A program made the position numbers and the translations under genes. From NCBI GenBank assembly GCA_002325605.1, contig DCSM01000021.1, forward strand, positions 8,085 to 38,433: a stretch of DNA of 30,349 bases, read 5' to 3'. This DNA is from Chloroflexaceae bacterium UBA1466 (lineage in GTDB: Bacteria; Chloroflexota; Chloroflexia; Chloroflexales; Chloroflexaceae). This document shows positions 18,790 through 25,523 of the stretch, one piece after another. Below the pieces are notes generated by a model that was not told the origin of the DNA, ran no database searches, and was given only the letters and a program-made list of their open reading frames with translations. Within the stretch, counting starts at the first letter, position 1, and every line of letters starts with the position of its first letter.

Positions 18790-18828
18790 TAAAATTCTCT
18801 CCCGTTTGTTAGCCTATCGTGGCCCATG

Positions 18829-19062
18829 CTACAGAACTTTGAAGCCAATGAGGAACGATATAACTAAACCAAAGATTGCCAGTGCTTCGGTGAAGGCAAT
18901 CCCCAGGAACATATAGGTTACGACTGTGCCTTGAATTTCGGGGTTGCGCCCAATCGCTTGCAATGCACCCGAGACAATAATGCCAATGCCTACACCAGGC
19001 CCGATAGCTGCCAGACCAATCGCAAGAGCAGTTGCGACTAGGCGGAGACCCTCACTATCCAT
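18829..19062 (-). CDS. atpE: ATP synthase Fo subunit c
   Basis: Proton-carrying c-ring subunit, 77 residues, two membrane helices. Helix 1 has the glycine motif AIGPGVGIGIIVSG, the loop is the standard RNPE, and helix 2 carries the ion-binding Glu in GIAFTEALAIFGLV. The residue after Glu is Ala and the helix-1 position of the sodium-binding Gln is Ile, so this looks proton-coupled. A longer frame from 19086 exists, but GGAGG lies ten bases before the ATG at 19062, which decides the start. It is preceded by a 234+ bp gap after atpB that holds a terminator-like hairpin. Confidence 0.96.
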   Translation of the reverse strand: MDSEGLRLVATALAIGLAAIGPGVGIGIIVSGALQAIGRNPEIQGTVVTYMFLGIAFTEALAIFGLVISFLIGFKVL

Positions 19063-19204
19063 TTTTTCGATTCCTCCATAATCCAAAGAAAGAACGCGCT
19101 AGGCTTTTCGATCAATTCGAGAACAAACTTAACTTAATCGGAGCGACTAAAATCGCATGAGGTAGTGCCAAAGGCAGGAGGGGTTAAGCTTAGATTCCAG
19201 AATC

Positions 19205-19225
19205 CCAAAGGCTTAAAGCCATTGG
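19205..19225. repeat. dyad between atpB and atpE
   Basis: CCAAAGGCTT (19205-19214) and AAGCCATTGG (19216-19225) form a stem of near-perfect symmetry with one mismatch. The core resembles the dyad at the left edge of the window (CAAAGGC/GCCTTTG). Function unknown. Confidence 0.4.
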
Positions 19226-19296
19226 CTTCCTGTTGCCAAAAAACACTACCCTTCCAGGACTACCCACGCAAGAAATGAAACCTTAGTTTCAGACAC

Positions 19297-19334
19297 AAAA
19301 AAGCCCCCCATTTTTCCTACCTAATGGTGGGCTT
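19297..19334 (-). terminator. terminator-like hairpin at the 3' end of atpB
   Basis: On the minus strand, AAGCCCACCAT (19334-19324) pairs with ATGGGGGGCTT (19311-19301) with one mismatch, a loop of 12 bases, and a run of six T (19302-19297). The 5' arm contains the last codons of atpB and the stop TAG lies in the loop. It sits inside the operon, before atpE, so it would act as an attenuator or a weak stop. Confidence 0.55.
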
Positions 19335-20277
19335 CGTTATGTCCTCCGCCGTGGGCGGTGACGGCCAAGGAGATAAAGGCCATGGTCAAAACAGCAAAGA
19401 CAAAGGCCTGAATCAGGCCGACAAAGACTTCAAAGAAATAGAAAGGCAGTGGTAAAGCAAGCGGAATCAAGAAGGCCATTACCACTAAGACGACTTCTCC
19501 CGCAAAGATATTGCCAAAGAGCCGGAAGGCAAAAGCTAAGATGCGAGCAAACTCACTGATAAGCTCTAGTAAGCCCACAACAAAGCCCATAAAACCTTCT
19601 TTGAAGTTGAAGAATTTGCCCAAATAGCCAATTCCCAGAGCTTGGAAGCCCAAATACTCAATGTAGCAAAAGACGATTAGGGCGAGGGCAAAAGTGACAT
19701 TCAAATCAGCACTTGGTGAGCGAAAGAAGGGGACAAAAACCTTACCCTCTGGACAGGTCTGCGGGCCTTCTTTTGTTTCAGCTTGAGCCTTTGCAGGAAT
19801 CCAACCCTCAACAGGACGACTGGCCGCTAAATGAAGTTCAATGGTGGCCCCTTGATGCTTTGTTTCTTCTACCATACAAAGGCCAACTGACCCAACTCCT
19901 GGAATCAACCCAAGCCAGTTCGAGAAGAGAACAAAGAAGAAGATGGTCCCGACAAGGGGAAACGCTCGGTCAACATTTTCCCGGTTGATTTCACGAAAGG
20001 TGTTATAGAGGCTCTCAATGAGCCACTCCATCATATTCTGAAACCCCCGTGGGATAAGTTGAAGATTTTTGGTCGCGGCAAAAGCCAAGAGGATCAGAAC
20101 CACATCAACGATCAGCGTCAACAGCAGAGCGTTGGTAAAAGGGAAACTTTCGGGGCCAAAAAGGCGTTCGGCCCGAACCACCACATGCGGTTTGCCAGTT
20201 GGCATAATCACTTTACTGAAAATGGCCAGTGCCAATACCGCTACGCCAATAAGGGAGTTACGGATCTTCGGTGACAA
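19321..20277 (-). CDS. atpB: ATP synthase Fo subunit a
   Basis: Membrane stator subunit that forms the half-channels for protons. Five to six membrane helices are visible; the essential Arg is in the family block ISEFARILAFAFRLFGNIFAGEVV, and the final helices FGNIFAGEVVLVVMAF and FVFAVLTMAFISLAV match. A ~50-residue extramembrane loop (near residues 150-200, ETKHQGATIELHLAASRPVEGW and onward) makes it longer than the E. coli protein. The C-terminus is His-rich (HGGGHNEAHH). I prefer the TTG at 20277 (318 residues, MSPKIRN...), because the motif GAAAGATAGCA lies nine bases upstream, as before atpA and atpD. An in-frame TTG at 20316 would add 13 residues. No atpI gene is visible upstream. Confidence 0.94.
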   Translation of the reverse strand: MSPKIRNSLIGVAVLALAIFSKVIMPTGKPHVVVRAERLFGPESFPFTNALLLTLIVDVVLILLAFAATKNLQLIPRGFQNMMEWLIESLYNTFREINRENVDRAFPLVGTIFFFVLFSNWLGLIPGVGSVGLCMVEETKHQGATIELHLAASRPVEGWIPAKAQAETKEGPQTCPEGKVFVPFFRSPSADLNVTFALALIVFCYIEYLGFQALGIGYLGKFFNFKEGFMGFVVGLLELISEFARILAFAFRLFGNIFAGEVVLVVMAFLIPLALPLPFYFFEVFVGLIQAFVFAVLTMAFISLAVTAHGGGHNEAHH

Positions 20278-20538
20278 CGCGCTACCTGCTATCTTTCTTG
20301 TCTGCAAGCTATGCAACCAACAAAGGTTCCCGGCGACGGAGGAGTCCTAGGTTGCTTAACAAAACCGCCCTTCTGTCTTCTAAGTCAACCTAGCTTGCCA
20401 TAATTTCAAGGAAAAAAGAGTGAAAACCACCTTTGTTCCAAAAACTGTGAAACAACGAAATCCCGCATTTTGCCACTCAAATGCTGCTAGATTCTTGTTT
20501 CATTCTTTAGATATTTCCGTGCCGGTTTAACCTCGGCG

Positions 20539-20567
20539 AGTATAGCATAGCTATGCAGAAAGTGCAA
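20539..20567 (-). promoter_or_regulatory. promoter of the ATP synthase operon, with a dyad in the spacer
   Basis: On the minus strand, TTGCAC (20567-20562) and TATACT (20544-20539) are 17 bp apart. The spacer contains the perfect palindrome GCATAGCTATGC (20556-20545), next to the -10 box. The predicted leader to atpB is about 250 bases. The -35 box directly follows the stop codon of the upstream gene. Confidence 0.65.
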
Positions 20568-20568
20568 A

Positions 20569-21555
20569 TTAGGTAAGGGGTTCTTGCAATTCGCGGATTG
20601 CGCGCTTGGTATTGACCCAGACTGCCCCAATTTTGGAACTAGCAACTTTTTTATTGAAAACCAAGACCAGCAAGAAGCGCTGCAAAATATCGAAGCAATA
20701 GAGGTCGTAATTTGTCCCTTCATGAATGAAGAGGGCGGTCCCTTCAGCTTCACCTAATTGGCGGGCGACCTCCCCAGTGGTGGAGAAGCCCGTCGAGAGA
20801 AGGGGCAATAAGATCATGGTTGGCAGCCGGTCTACGCTCCCGACTTCAACTAGCACCATCCCGGCCCGGTCTGTTAAAAGGACACATTGCGGGCCAAGCT
20901 CTTGGGAAAGCTGACTCATAACGTTCCGAATCAAATTGAGATTCTCCGCCGTAAGGATTAAAGTTCCTGTTTCACGGCGGCGACGACCAAAGCCAGAATC
21001 AGCCGCTGGCTCTGCGGGCGGCAAAGGGCGACTTTCAGGGCGTTTTGGCGGCGGATTCTCACGGCTCTTGGTGGCCAAAGTGCGCGACGAAAGCCTGGAG
21101 CGTAAAGCAGATTTGTGTTCACCCCGCGGCTTTGGCTCTTCCTTGGGGGGCGGTTCCGGCTCAGGTTCCGGTTCCGGGCGCGGAGTGTTGACCGCCGCAG
21201 TCACCGCAGCCATGATCTGCTCTTGCAATTCCTCCGAAGTGACGGGGCCTTGCAGGCAGAGATAAACTCCCGCTTCGGCGGCCTGTTGGCGAATTGAGTC
21301 GTCTTCGGCTTGACTCCAGAGAATAATTTTGGTCGGCAGATCAAAGCTAGGTATGATACCTGCTAAATCAAGCCCACTCATCTCGTCGCCCAGATCCAGG
21401 TTGGTCAAAATCGCCATGGGTGAATCGGAATTTACTTCCCAGAGCGCCTCGTTTGCGGAAGCCAACTGTCTGGTTTCAATCGTGTCCCCTACATTTGGGG
21501 GGAGTGTCCGGAGGATTTCATTGTCGCCTGCAATTACGAATACGCGGTGAGCCAT
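20569..21555 (-). CDS. receiver-like domain fused to a roadblock/LC7 domain
   Basis: A soluble two-domain protein of 328 residues. Residues 1-120 have the fold pattern of a response-regulator receiver (HRVFVIAGDNEILRTL, then MAILTNLDLGDEMSGLDLAG, then IILWSQAED). The conserved Lys is replaced by Gly in LCLQGPV (G103), and the spacing between the candidate Asp54 and the MSG turn is one residue short, so it is probably degenerate. Residues 125-195 are a linker of Glu-Pro and Arg-Pro repeats. Residues ~200-315 are a roadblock/LC7 domain like MglB (LTAENLNLIRNVMSQLSQELGPQCVLLTDRAGMVL), which commonly binds small GTPases. I chose the ATG at 21555; a GTG at 21591 would add 12 residues. It lies 74 bp downstream of the RnfC-like gene (38 bp from that gene's end to the GTG). 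Confidence 0.8.
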   Translation of the reverse strand: MAHRVFVIAGDNEILRTLPPNVGDTIETRQLASANEALWEVNSDSPMAILTNLDLGDEMSGLDLAGIIPSFDLPTKIILWSQAEDDSIRQQAAEAGVYLCLQGPVTSEELQEQIMAAVTAAVNTPRPEPEPEPEPPPKEEPKPRGEHKSALRSRLSSRTLATKSRENPPPKRPESRPLPPAEPAADSGFGRRRRETGTLILTAENLNLIRNVMSQLSQELGPQCVLLTDRAGMVLVEVGSVDRLPTMILLPLLSTGFSTTGEVARQLGEAEGTALFIHEGTNYDLYCFDILQRFLLVLVFNKKVASSKIGAVWVNTKRAIRELQEPLT

Positions 21556-21629
21556 TGCCTTTGTCTCGCTTTTTCCCTGCTGCAATATCACGGCACAAAA
21601 TCAATCTCAACCAAGGTTTTTCAAGATTT

Positions 21630-22775
21630 TTAAGCTAAAACTTCGACGGCGGTTTGGGGAACCCAAAACGGTGGATGCGCTTCTTGACTGACCTCTACGG
21701 CCAGGACACGGGAGCCAGAAACAATGCGGTAGGGCCCCGCCGAAAGAGTGCGGACCCGAGCGACTTGGCCCAGATGGGCAGTATCGAGGAGCCGAACTTG
21801 GGCCCCAGGCCGGAGCGTCGCTGGCGGAGGCTGAACTTGACCGCCACTACTGCGGCCTTGGGGGATAATCACCCGGGGTCGCCGGAAGGGCCGCTGCAAA
21901 GAAGTTAGGCCTTCAATTAAAGCCTCTTGCCCATCAAGCGAACTCAACAGATCAAAGATCGGCTTAGTCATGGGGTGAATCCCAAACCCTTCTGTTACCA
22001 CAAGGGTGAGACCTGGGTCCGCAAGGTGCTGCATTTCAGGGAAGCGCCAGGAGTGAATCCCAGTTTGCCACTGACTTTGGTTGGCCCAGCCCAGAAAAGC
22101 TCGTAACTCTTGCTCCTCGATGCCCCCAACGATGATTCCCCGGACTTGCTCCTTGACCGCTTGCCGCAGAGCCTGGGCCGTGATGCCTGCGCCGCCAATC
22201 AAAATTGCATACGTACTTTTGACATCAATCTGCTCATGGGTGATTACTTCGGCGGGATCATAGACCAACAAGCGCAAAACCCCACTGCGTTCGGCTCCGA
22301 GGCCCAGAATCCCATAGACTTGCGAAGCCAGCGTTTCAATAATTACCCCTTCGTGGGGTTGCAGATCGGCCACAAACCCGCGTAAATTGGCTTTAAGCTC
22401 AAAGGACAGCGGATCGGGGTCGATGGCTACATAACCGGTAACGGTGTCTATCGCGGCGAGCACGCCCGTCGCGGGGGCCAAAAACTTTCGTCCGCCAAAT
22501 AGCCCAGTGTGGGCAATTTCCTTCCCACGCTCAACTTTGTTGCCGACTTCAAAGCGCATGGCCCGGGCCACTTTATTTGGGGCAAGGCCGAGCTTTTGCG
22601 CTACATTAAAGAGACAGAGCGGCGCAGGGAGAAAAGCCTTGCCGACCACATCTTCGGGCTCCAGCCGCGCCCCCAACCGCACCAGAATTTCGCCGGGCCG
22701 GGGAAGCCGCCGCTCGACGCGCACCAGCGCACTGGAAATGAGCGGGGATAGATCTTCTGGGTTGTAAAGCGACAT
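21630..22775 (-). CDS. RnfC-like barrel-sandwich protein with a KOW-like tail
   Basis: A soluble 381-residue protein that I cannot assign a function. Residues ~70-135 look like an RnfC/NqrA-type barrel-sandwich (lipoyl-like) domain: VGNKVERGKEIAHTGLFGGRKFLAPATGVLAAIDTVTGYV. Residues ~180-220 contain a glycine-rich stretch (AILIGGAGITAQALRQAVKEQVRGIIVGG), which could bind a nucleotide. The C-terminal part (PGAQVRLLDTAHLGQVARVR) resembles a KOW motif. There are no Fe-S cysteine clusters, unlike true RnfC. AGGAAG precedes the ATG. It is transcribed from the divergent promoter at 22811 and is followed by the roadblock protein. I associate such genes with Chloroflexota. Confidence 0.75.
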   Translation of the reverse strand: MSLYNPEDLSPLISSALVRVERRLPRPGEILVRLGARLEPEDVVGKAFLPAPLCLFNVAQKLGLAPNKVARAMRFEVGNKVERGKEIAHTGLFGGRKFLAPATGVLAAIDTVTGYVAIDPDPLSFELKANLRGFVADLQPHEGVIIETLASQVYGILGLGAERSGVLRLLVYDPAEVITHEQIDVKSTYAILIGGAGITAQALRQAVKEQVRGIIVGGIEEQELRAFLGWANQSQWQTGIHSWRFPEMQHLADPGLTLVVTEGFGIHPMTKPIFDLLSSLDGQEALIEGLTSLQRPFRRPRVIIPQGRSSGGQVQPPPATLRPGAQVRLLDTAHLGQVARVRTLSAGPYRIVSGSRVLAVEVSQEAHPPFWVPQTAVEVLA

Positions 22776-22810
22776 TCTGCGCTTCCTCGTCTTATTGAAA
22801 GTTAGAGCCT

Positions 22811-22850
22811 ATTATAGCACAAGCCGCAAGCTTTAGCCATGTGCTATGAT
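22811..22850. promoter_or_regulatory. symmetric divergent promoter
   Basis: ATTATAGCACA (22811-22821) and TGTGCTATGAT (22840-22850) are inverted arms that match at 10 of 11 positions, with an 18-bp spacer. Each arm contains an extended -10 box: TGCTATAAT on minus (for the RnfC-like gene) and TGCTATGAT on plus (for the rfaE2-like gene). No good -35 box is seen on either side. Confidence 0.6.
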
Positions 22851-22892
22851 GCTCCAGCGCGAAGTTTTCCTACTGAAAGGCTCATAAGAAAC

Positions 22893-23408
22893 ATGATTTT
22901 TCCAGCTGCGCCCATGCTTTCGCTTACCGAATTGCAACTCCAGCGGGCAATTTGGCAGACTAACGGCTGGCGGTTGGTCTTCACCAACGGCATTTTTGAC
23001 CTCCTTCATAGCGGTCATGTCAGCTATTTAGCGCAAGCCCGTGCGTTAGGCGACATCTTAGTGGTCGGGTTGAACAGCGATGCTTCCACGCAGTCGCTCA
23101 AAGGCCCCAAGCGCCCTTTGATGCCCCAAAAGGAACGAGCTTTGGTCTTAGCCGCCTTGCGTTTTGTGGATTATGTGACCATCTTTGAAACGCCGACAGC
23201 TGAAGCCTTAGTTGCCATTTTGCAACCTGAAGTCTATGTTAAAGGCGGAGATTATGCTCAAAAAGCTACGCTCATCCCTGATGAAAGTCGGTTGCCTGAA
23301 GCTAAAGTTGTAAAGAGCTATGGCGGAAAAGTTGTTTTAATTCCTTATCGGGAAGGTTATTCAACCACTGCGCTAATTGCAAAGATTGGAGAAACCTTTT
23401 TTGCCTGA
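22893..23408 (+). CDS. rfaE2: RfaE2-like cytidylyltransferase-fold nucleotidyltransferase
   Basis: Single-domain nucleotidyltransferase of 171 residues (HldE C-terminal domain type), predicted to transfer AMP to heptose-1-phosphate. The first motif is VFTNGIFDLLHSGHVSYLAQA with the HxGH signature, followed by GDILVVGLNSDASTQSLKGPKRPLMPQKERALVLAAL, then LQPEVYVKGGDY and GYSTTALIAKI. These are the family blocks in order. The start at 22893 is chosen because the promoter -10 box lies at 22845-22850, so the longer frame from 22839 would start above the transcript. GAAAGG lies 12 bases upstream; another ATG is at 22914. As Chloroflexota lack LPS, the product may serve a surface glycan or another nucleotide sugar. 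It is followed after 32 bp by a methyltransferase. Confidence 0.82.
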   Translation: MIFPAAPMLSLTELQLQRAIWQTNGWRLVFTNGIFDLLHSGHVSYLAQARALGDILVVGLNSDASTQSLKGPKRPLMPQKERALVLAALRFVDYVTIFETPTAEALVAILQPEVYVKGGDYAQKATLIPDESRLPEAKVVKSYGGKVVLIPYREGYSTTALIAKIGETFFA

Positions 23409-23440
23409 TTTTTAGATCAAAATGAGCTAAGGAGGAACCA

Positions 23441-24586
23441 ATGCCCAACTTGTTCACCAAAAACACGCTTTTCTATGGTGATAATCTGCCTATTTTGCAG
23501 GAATGTTTTAGTACTGAAAGTATTGACCTGATCTACCTCGATCCCCCTTTTAATAGTAAGCGGGATTACATGGTCTTTAAGGAAGAAGGTGAGGGAGAAA
23601 ACCCGGCTCCGCTTCAGGCCTTTAAGGATACTTGGCCCTGGGATGCGGCAACACAAGCGACCTTTGAAGACCTTTGTTTGAACGCTTCCCTCCCCTTAAA
23701 GAAGTTGCTTCAGACCTTCTACGACCTGCTGGGGCCAAAGCAGCTGACGGCCTACTTAGTGATGATGACTCCGCGCTTAGTCGAACTTCACCGCATCCTA
23801 AAGCCAACGGGGAGCCTTTACTTGCACTGTGACCCTACGGCGAGTCATTACCTCAAACTGCTTTTGGATGCAATCTTTGGAACGAAGAACTTTCGCAATG
23901 AGATCGTGTGGAAGCGCACGAGTGCCCACAATAATACCAAGACGGGCTTTGGGAAAATCCATGATCGCTTGCTTTACTACGCAAAAGATATCCGGTTGGT
24001 CTGCTTTAAGCCAGTTTTTGAAGCTTATAAGCCAGCTTACCTCGCGGCTGAATTTAAGCAAGATGAGCAGGGAAGGTGGTACAAAGTAGAGAATTTGACC
24101 GCTCCCGCAAGTGGGGGCACGGGGGGGAAGTTTTGCTTCCGGGGACGAACTCCTGGCCCTTCGCGCCGATGGTCGATGAAGGAAGAAGAGCTAGAACGAC
24201 TTTGGCAAGCGGGGAGGATCAAGAAGGATCAAGAAGGTCGACCTTTGCTTAGGGGCCAGATTGTCTACCTTGAGGAGAAGAAAGGTCGGCCCATTCAGGA
24301 TTGGTGGGATGATCTACGGCGCGTAGGGAATACGGCAAAGGAGCGTTTGGGCTACCCGACGCAGAAACCTTTAGCCCTTTTAGAGCGCATTCTTCAAGCC
24401 AGTAGCAATGCTGGAGCTTGGGTACTTGATCCCTTCTGCGGCTGCGGGACAACGCTTGTGGCGGCCCAGAAGCTTCAGCGCAATTGGGTTGGCATTGAGC
24501 TTAACCTTCAAACGGCTGCACTGCATCAAAAACGGTTGGAAGACCTGTTTGGGCTGTTCCCCCAGCGCGATTACGAGGTCAAATGA
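23441..24586 (+). CDS. DNA methyltransferase, beta class (adenine or N4-cytosine)
   Basis: A 381-residue site-specific DNA methyltransferase. The order of motifs is beta-type: the catalytic motif IV DPPF (residues 34-37, LIYLDPPFNS) comes first. The region LHRILKPTGSLYLHCDPTASHYLK and the ...NEIVWKRTSAHNNTK... block follow, and the SAM-binding motif I DPFCGCGTT (330-338) is near the C-terminus, after YPTQKPLALLERIL. The middle (~residues 190-290) is a Gly/Arg/Lys-rich region that should be the target-recognition domain. DPPF usually indicates N6-adenine, but N4-cytosine cannot be excluded. A strong ribosome site (AAGGAGGA, 23429-23436) precedes the ATG. No endonuclease, specificity subunit or Mod/Res pair is adjacent, so it is probably solitary. 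It converges on the second methyltransferase with an 18-bp gap. Confidence 0.9.
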   Translation: MPNLFTKNTLFYGDNLPILQECFSTESIDLIYLDPPFNSKRDYMVFKEEGEGENPAPLQAFKDTWPWDAATQATFEDLCLNASLPLKKLLQTFYDLLGPKQLTAYLVMMTPRLVELHRILKPTGSLYLHCDPTASHYLKLLLDAIFGTKNFRNEIVWKRTSAHNNTKTGFGKIHDRLLYYAKDIRLVCFKPVFEAYKPAYLAAEFKQDEQGRWYKVENLTAPASGGTGGKFCFRGRTPGPSRRWSMKEEELERLWQAGRIKKDQEGRPLLRGQIVYLEEKKGRPIQDWWDDLRRVGNTAKERLGYPTQKPLALLERILQASSNAGAWVLDPFCGCGTTLVAAQKLQRNWVGIELNLQTAALHQKRLEDLFGLFPQRDYEVK

Positions 24587-24604
24587 GCCTTGATTCTAAA
24601 TGGT

Positions 24605-25441
24605 CTAATCAGCTTGTTGCAATTTGCGGAGGCGCAACTCACTGACCTTTATCGCGGTGCTAGATTGATCAATGCCAAGCCATTGCCGATTAAGCCGTTC
24701 CGCGACGACCACCGTCGTACCGCCGCCCACAAACGGATCAAGTACCAGGTCACCTTCCTTACTGGCACACAAAATGATCCGTTCAAGTAAAGCTTCGGGC
24801 TTTTGCGTCGGGTAGCCGATGCGTTCTCTGCTATTTCCCTGAAGGCGAAAAATATCAAGCCAATAGTCTTCAGGGACTTTTCCCTCCCTAGCCAACCGGC
24901 TTTTATGGCGTTCCTCGGCCTCCCCTTTAACCTTCAAGCCCATTAAGCCGGCCCCTCTCCTTGTTCGGGCGACAGTTTCGGAGCTATAGGGGATCTTAAT
25001 GCGCTTGGCGCTAAAATAACTCTGCTTACTTTTCGCATAAAAGAAGATCGTATCGTGTTTCTGGGGAAACCGCTTTTGCACATTTGCGGGAGCAGTATAG
25101 CACCAGACGATCTCATTCTTGAAGTTTGCTTCGCCGAAGATTTTATCCAAAATAGCGACGCGAATATAAGCGTTCGCGTGCCAATCACAGTGTAAAAAGA
25201 TTGAACCTGTGGGCTTTAAGAGCCGGTGCAGCTCCTGCACACGCTCTTTCAACCAGGCGAGATACTGGTCAAGGCCCCCGGCCCAGCGATCTTGAAAGCT
25301 CCGAATCTCACCTTCATCGCCCCAAACGACTTGATAATTGCGCTTAGAGAAGAAGGGAGGATCAAGGTAGATTAGATCAACGCTCGCTGGCGCTAGGCCC
25401 TTCAAGACTTCAAGGCAATCGCCTAAAATTAGCTGCTTCAT
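24605..25441 (-). CDS. second DNA methyltransferase, beta class
   Basis: A 278-residue methyltransferase homologous to the neighbour at 23441 but shorter and divergent. The catalytic motif is DPPF (residues 27-30, LIYLDPPFFS). The blocks LHRLLKPTGSIFLHCDWHANAYIRV and NEIVWCYTAPANVQKRFPQKHDTIFFYAK match the shared core. YPTQKPEALLERII and motif I DPFVGGGTT (235-243) close the protein. The recognition region between them (~residues 140-195) differs from that of the first enzyme, so the target sequence probably differs. The ribosome site is weak (AGAGAA). The start is 82 bp downstream of the giant protein's stop, across a hairpin, so co-transcription is possible. No restriction partner is visible. 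Confidence 0.9.
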   Translation of the reverse strand: MKQLILGDCLEVLKGLAPASVDLIYLDPPFFSKRNYQVVWGDEGEIRSFQDRWAGGLDQYLAWLKERVQELHRLLKPTGSIFLHCDWHANAYIRVAILDKIFGEANFKNEIVWCYTAPANVQKRFPQKHDTIFFYAKSKQSYFSAKRIKIPYSSETVARTRRGAGLMGLKVKGEAEERHKSRLAREGKVPEDYWLDIFRLQGNSRERIGYPTQKPEALLERIILCASKEGDLVLDPFVGGGTTVVVAERLNRQWLGIDQSSTAIKVSELRLRKLQQAD

Positions 25442-25473
25442 TATTCTTGTTCTCTAGCTGTGTTGAAAGGTTC

Positions 25474-25505
25474 AGACCCTTTGGGCTTTGGAACCCAAAG
25501 GGTCT
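25474..25505 (-). terminator. 12-bp stem-loop after the giant gene
   Basis: AGACCCTTTGGG (25474-25485) and CCCAAAGGGTCT (25494-25505) form a perfect 12-bp stem with an 8-base loop. It begins 18 bases after the stop of the 25524-29954 gene and lies before the start of the methyltransferase on the same strand. No T-run follows, so it may be a factor-dependent stop, an mRNA 3' end or a dispersed palindrome. Confidence 0.5.
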
Positions 25506-25523
25506 CCTGGTTCTGAAGAAGGT

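Noticed and set aside
18829..19062. Sodium-coupled c subunit
   Set aside because: The ion-binding Glu is followed by Ala and the helix-1 Gln position is Ile, so the sodium signature is absent.
23441..25441. Complete restriction-modification or phage-defence system
   Set aside because: No endonuclease, helicase, specificity subunit or abortive-infection gene is adjacent; the neighbours are a nucleotidyltransferase and a surface protein.
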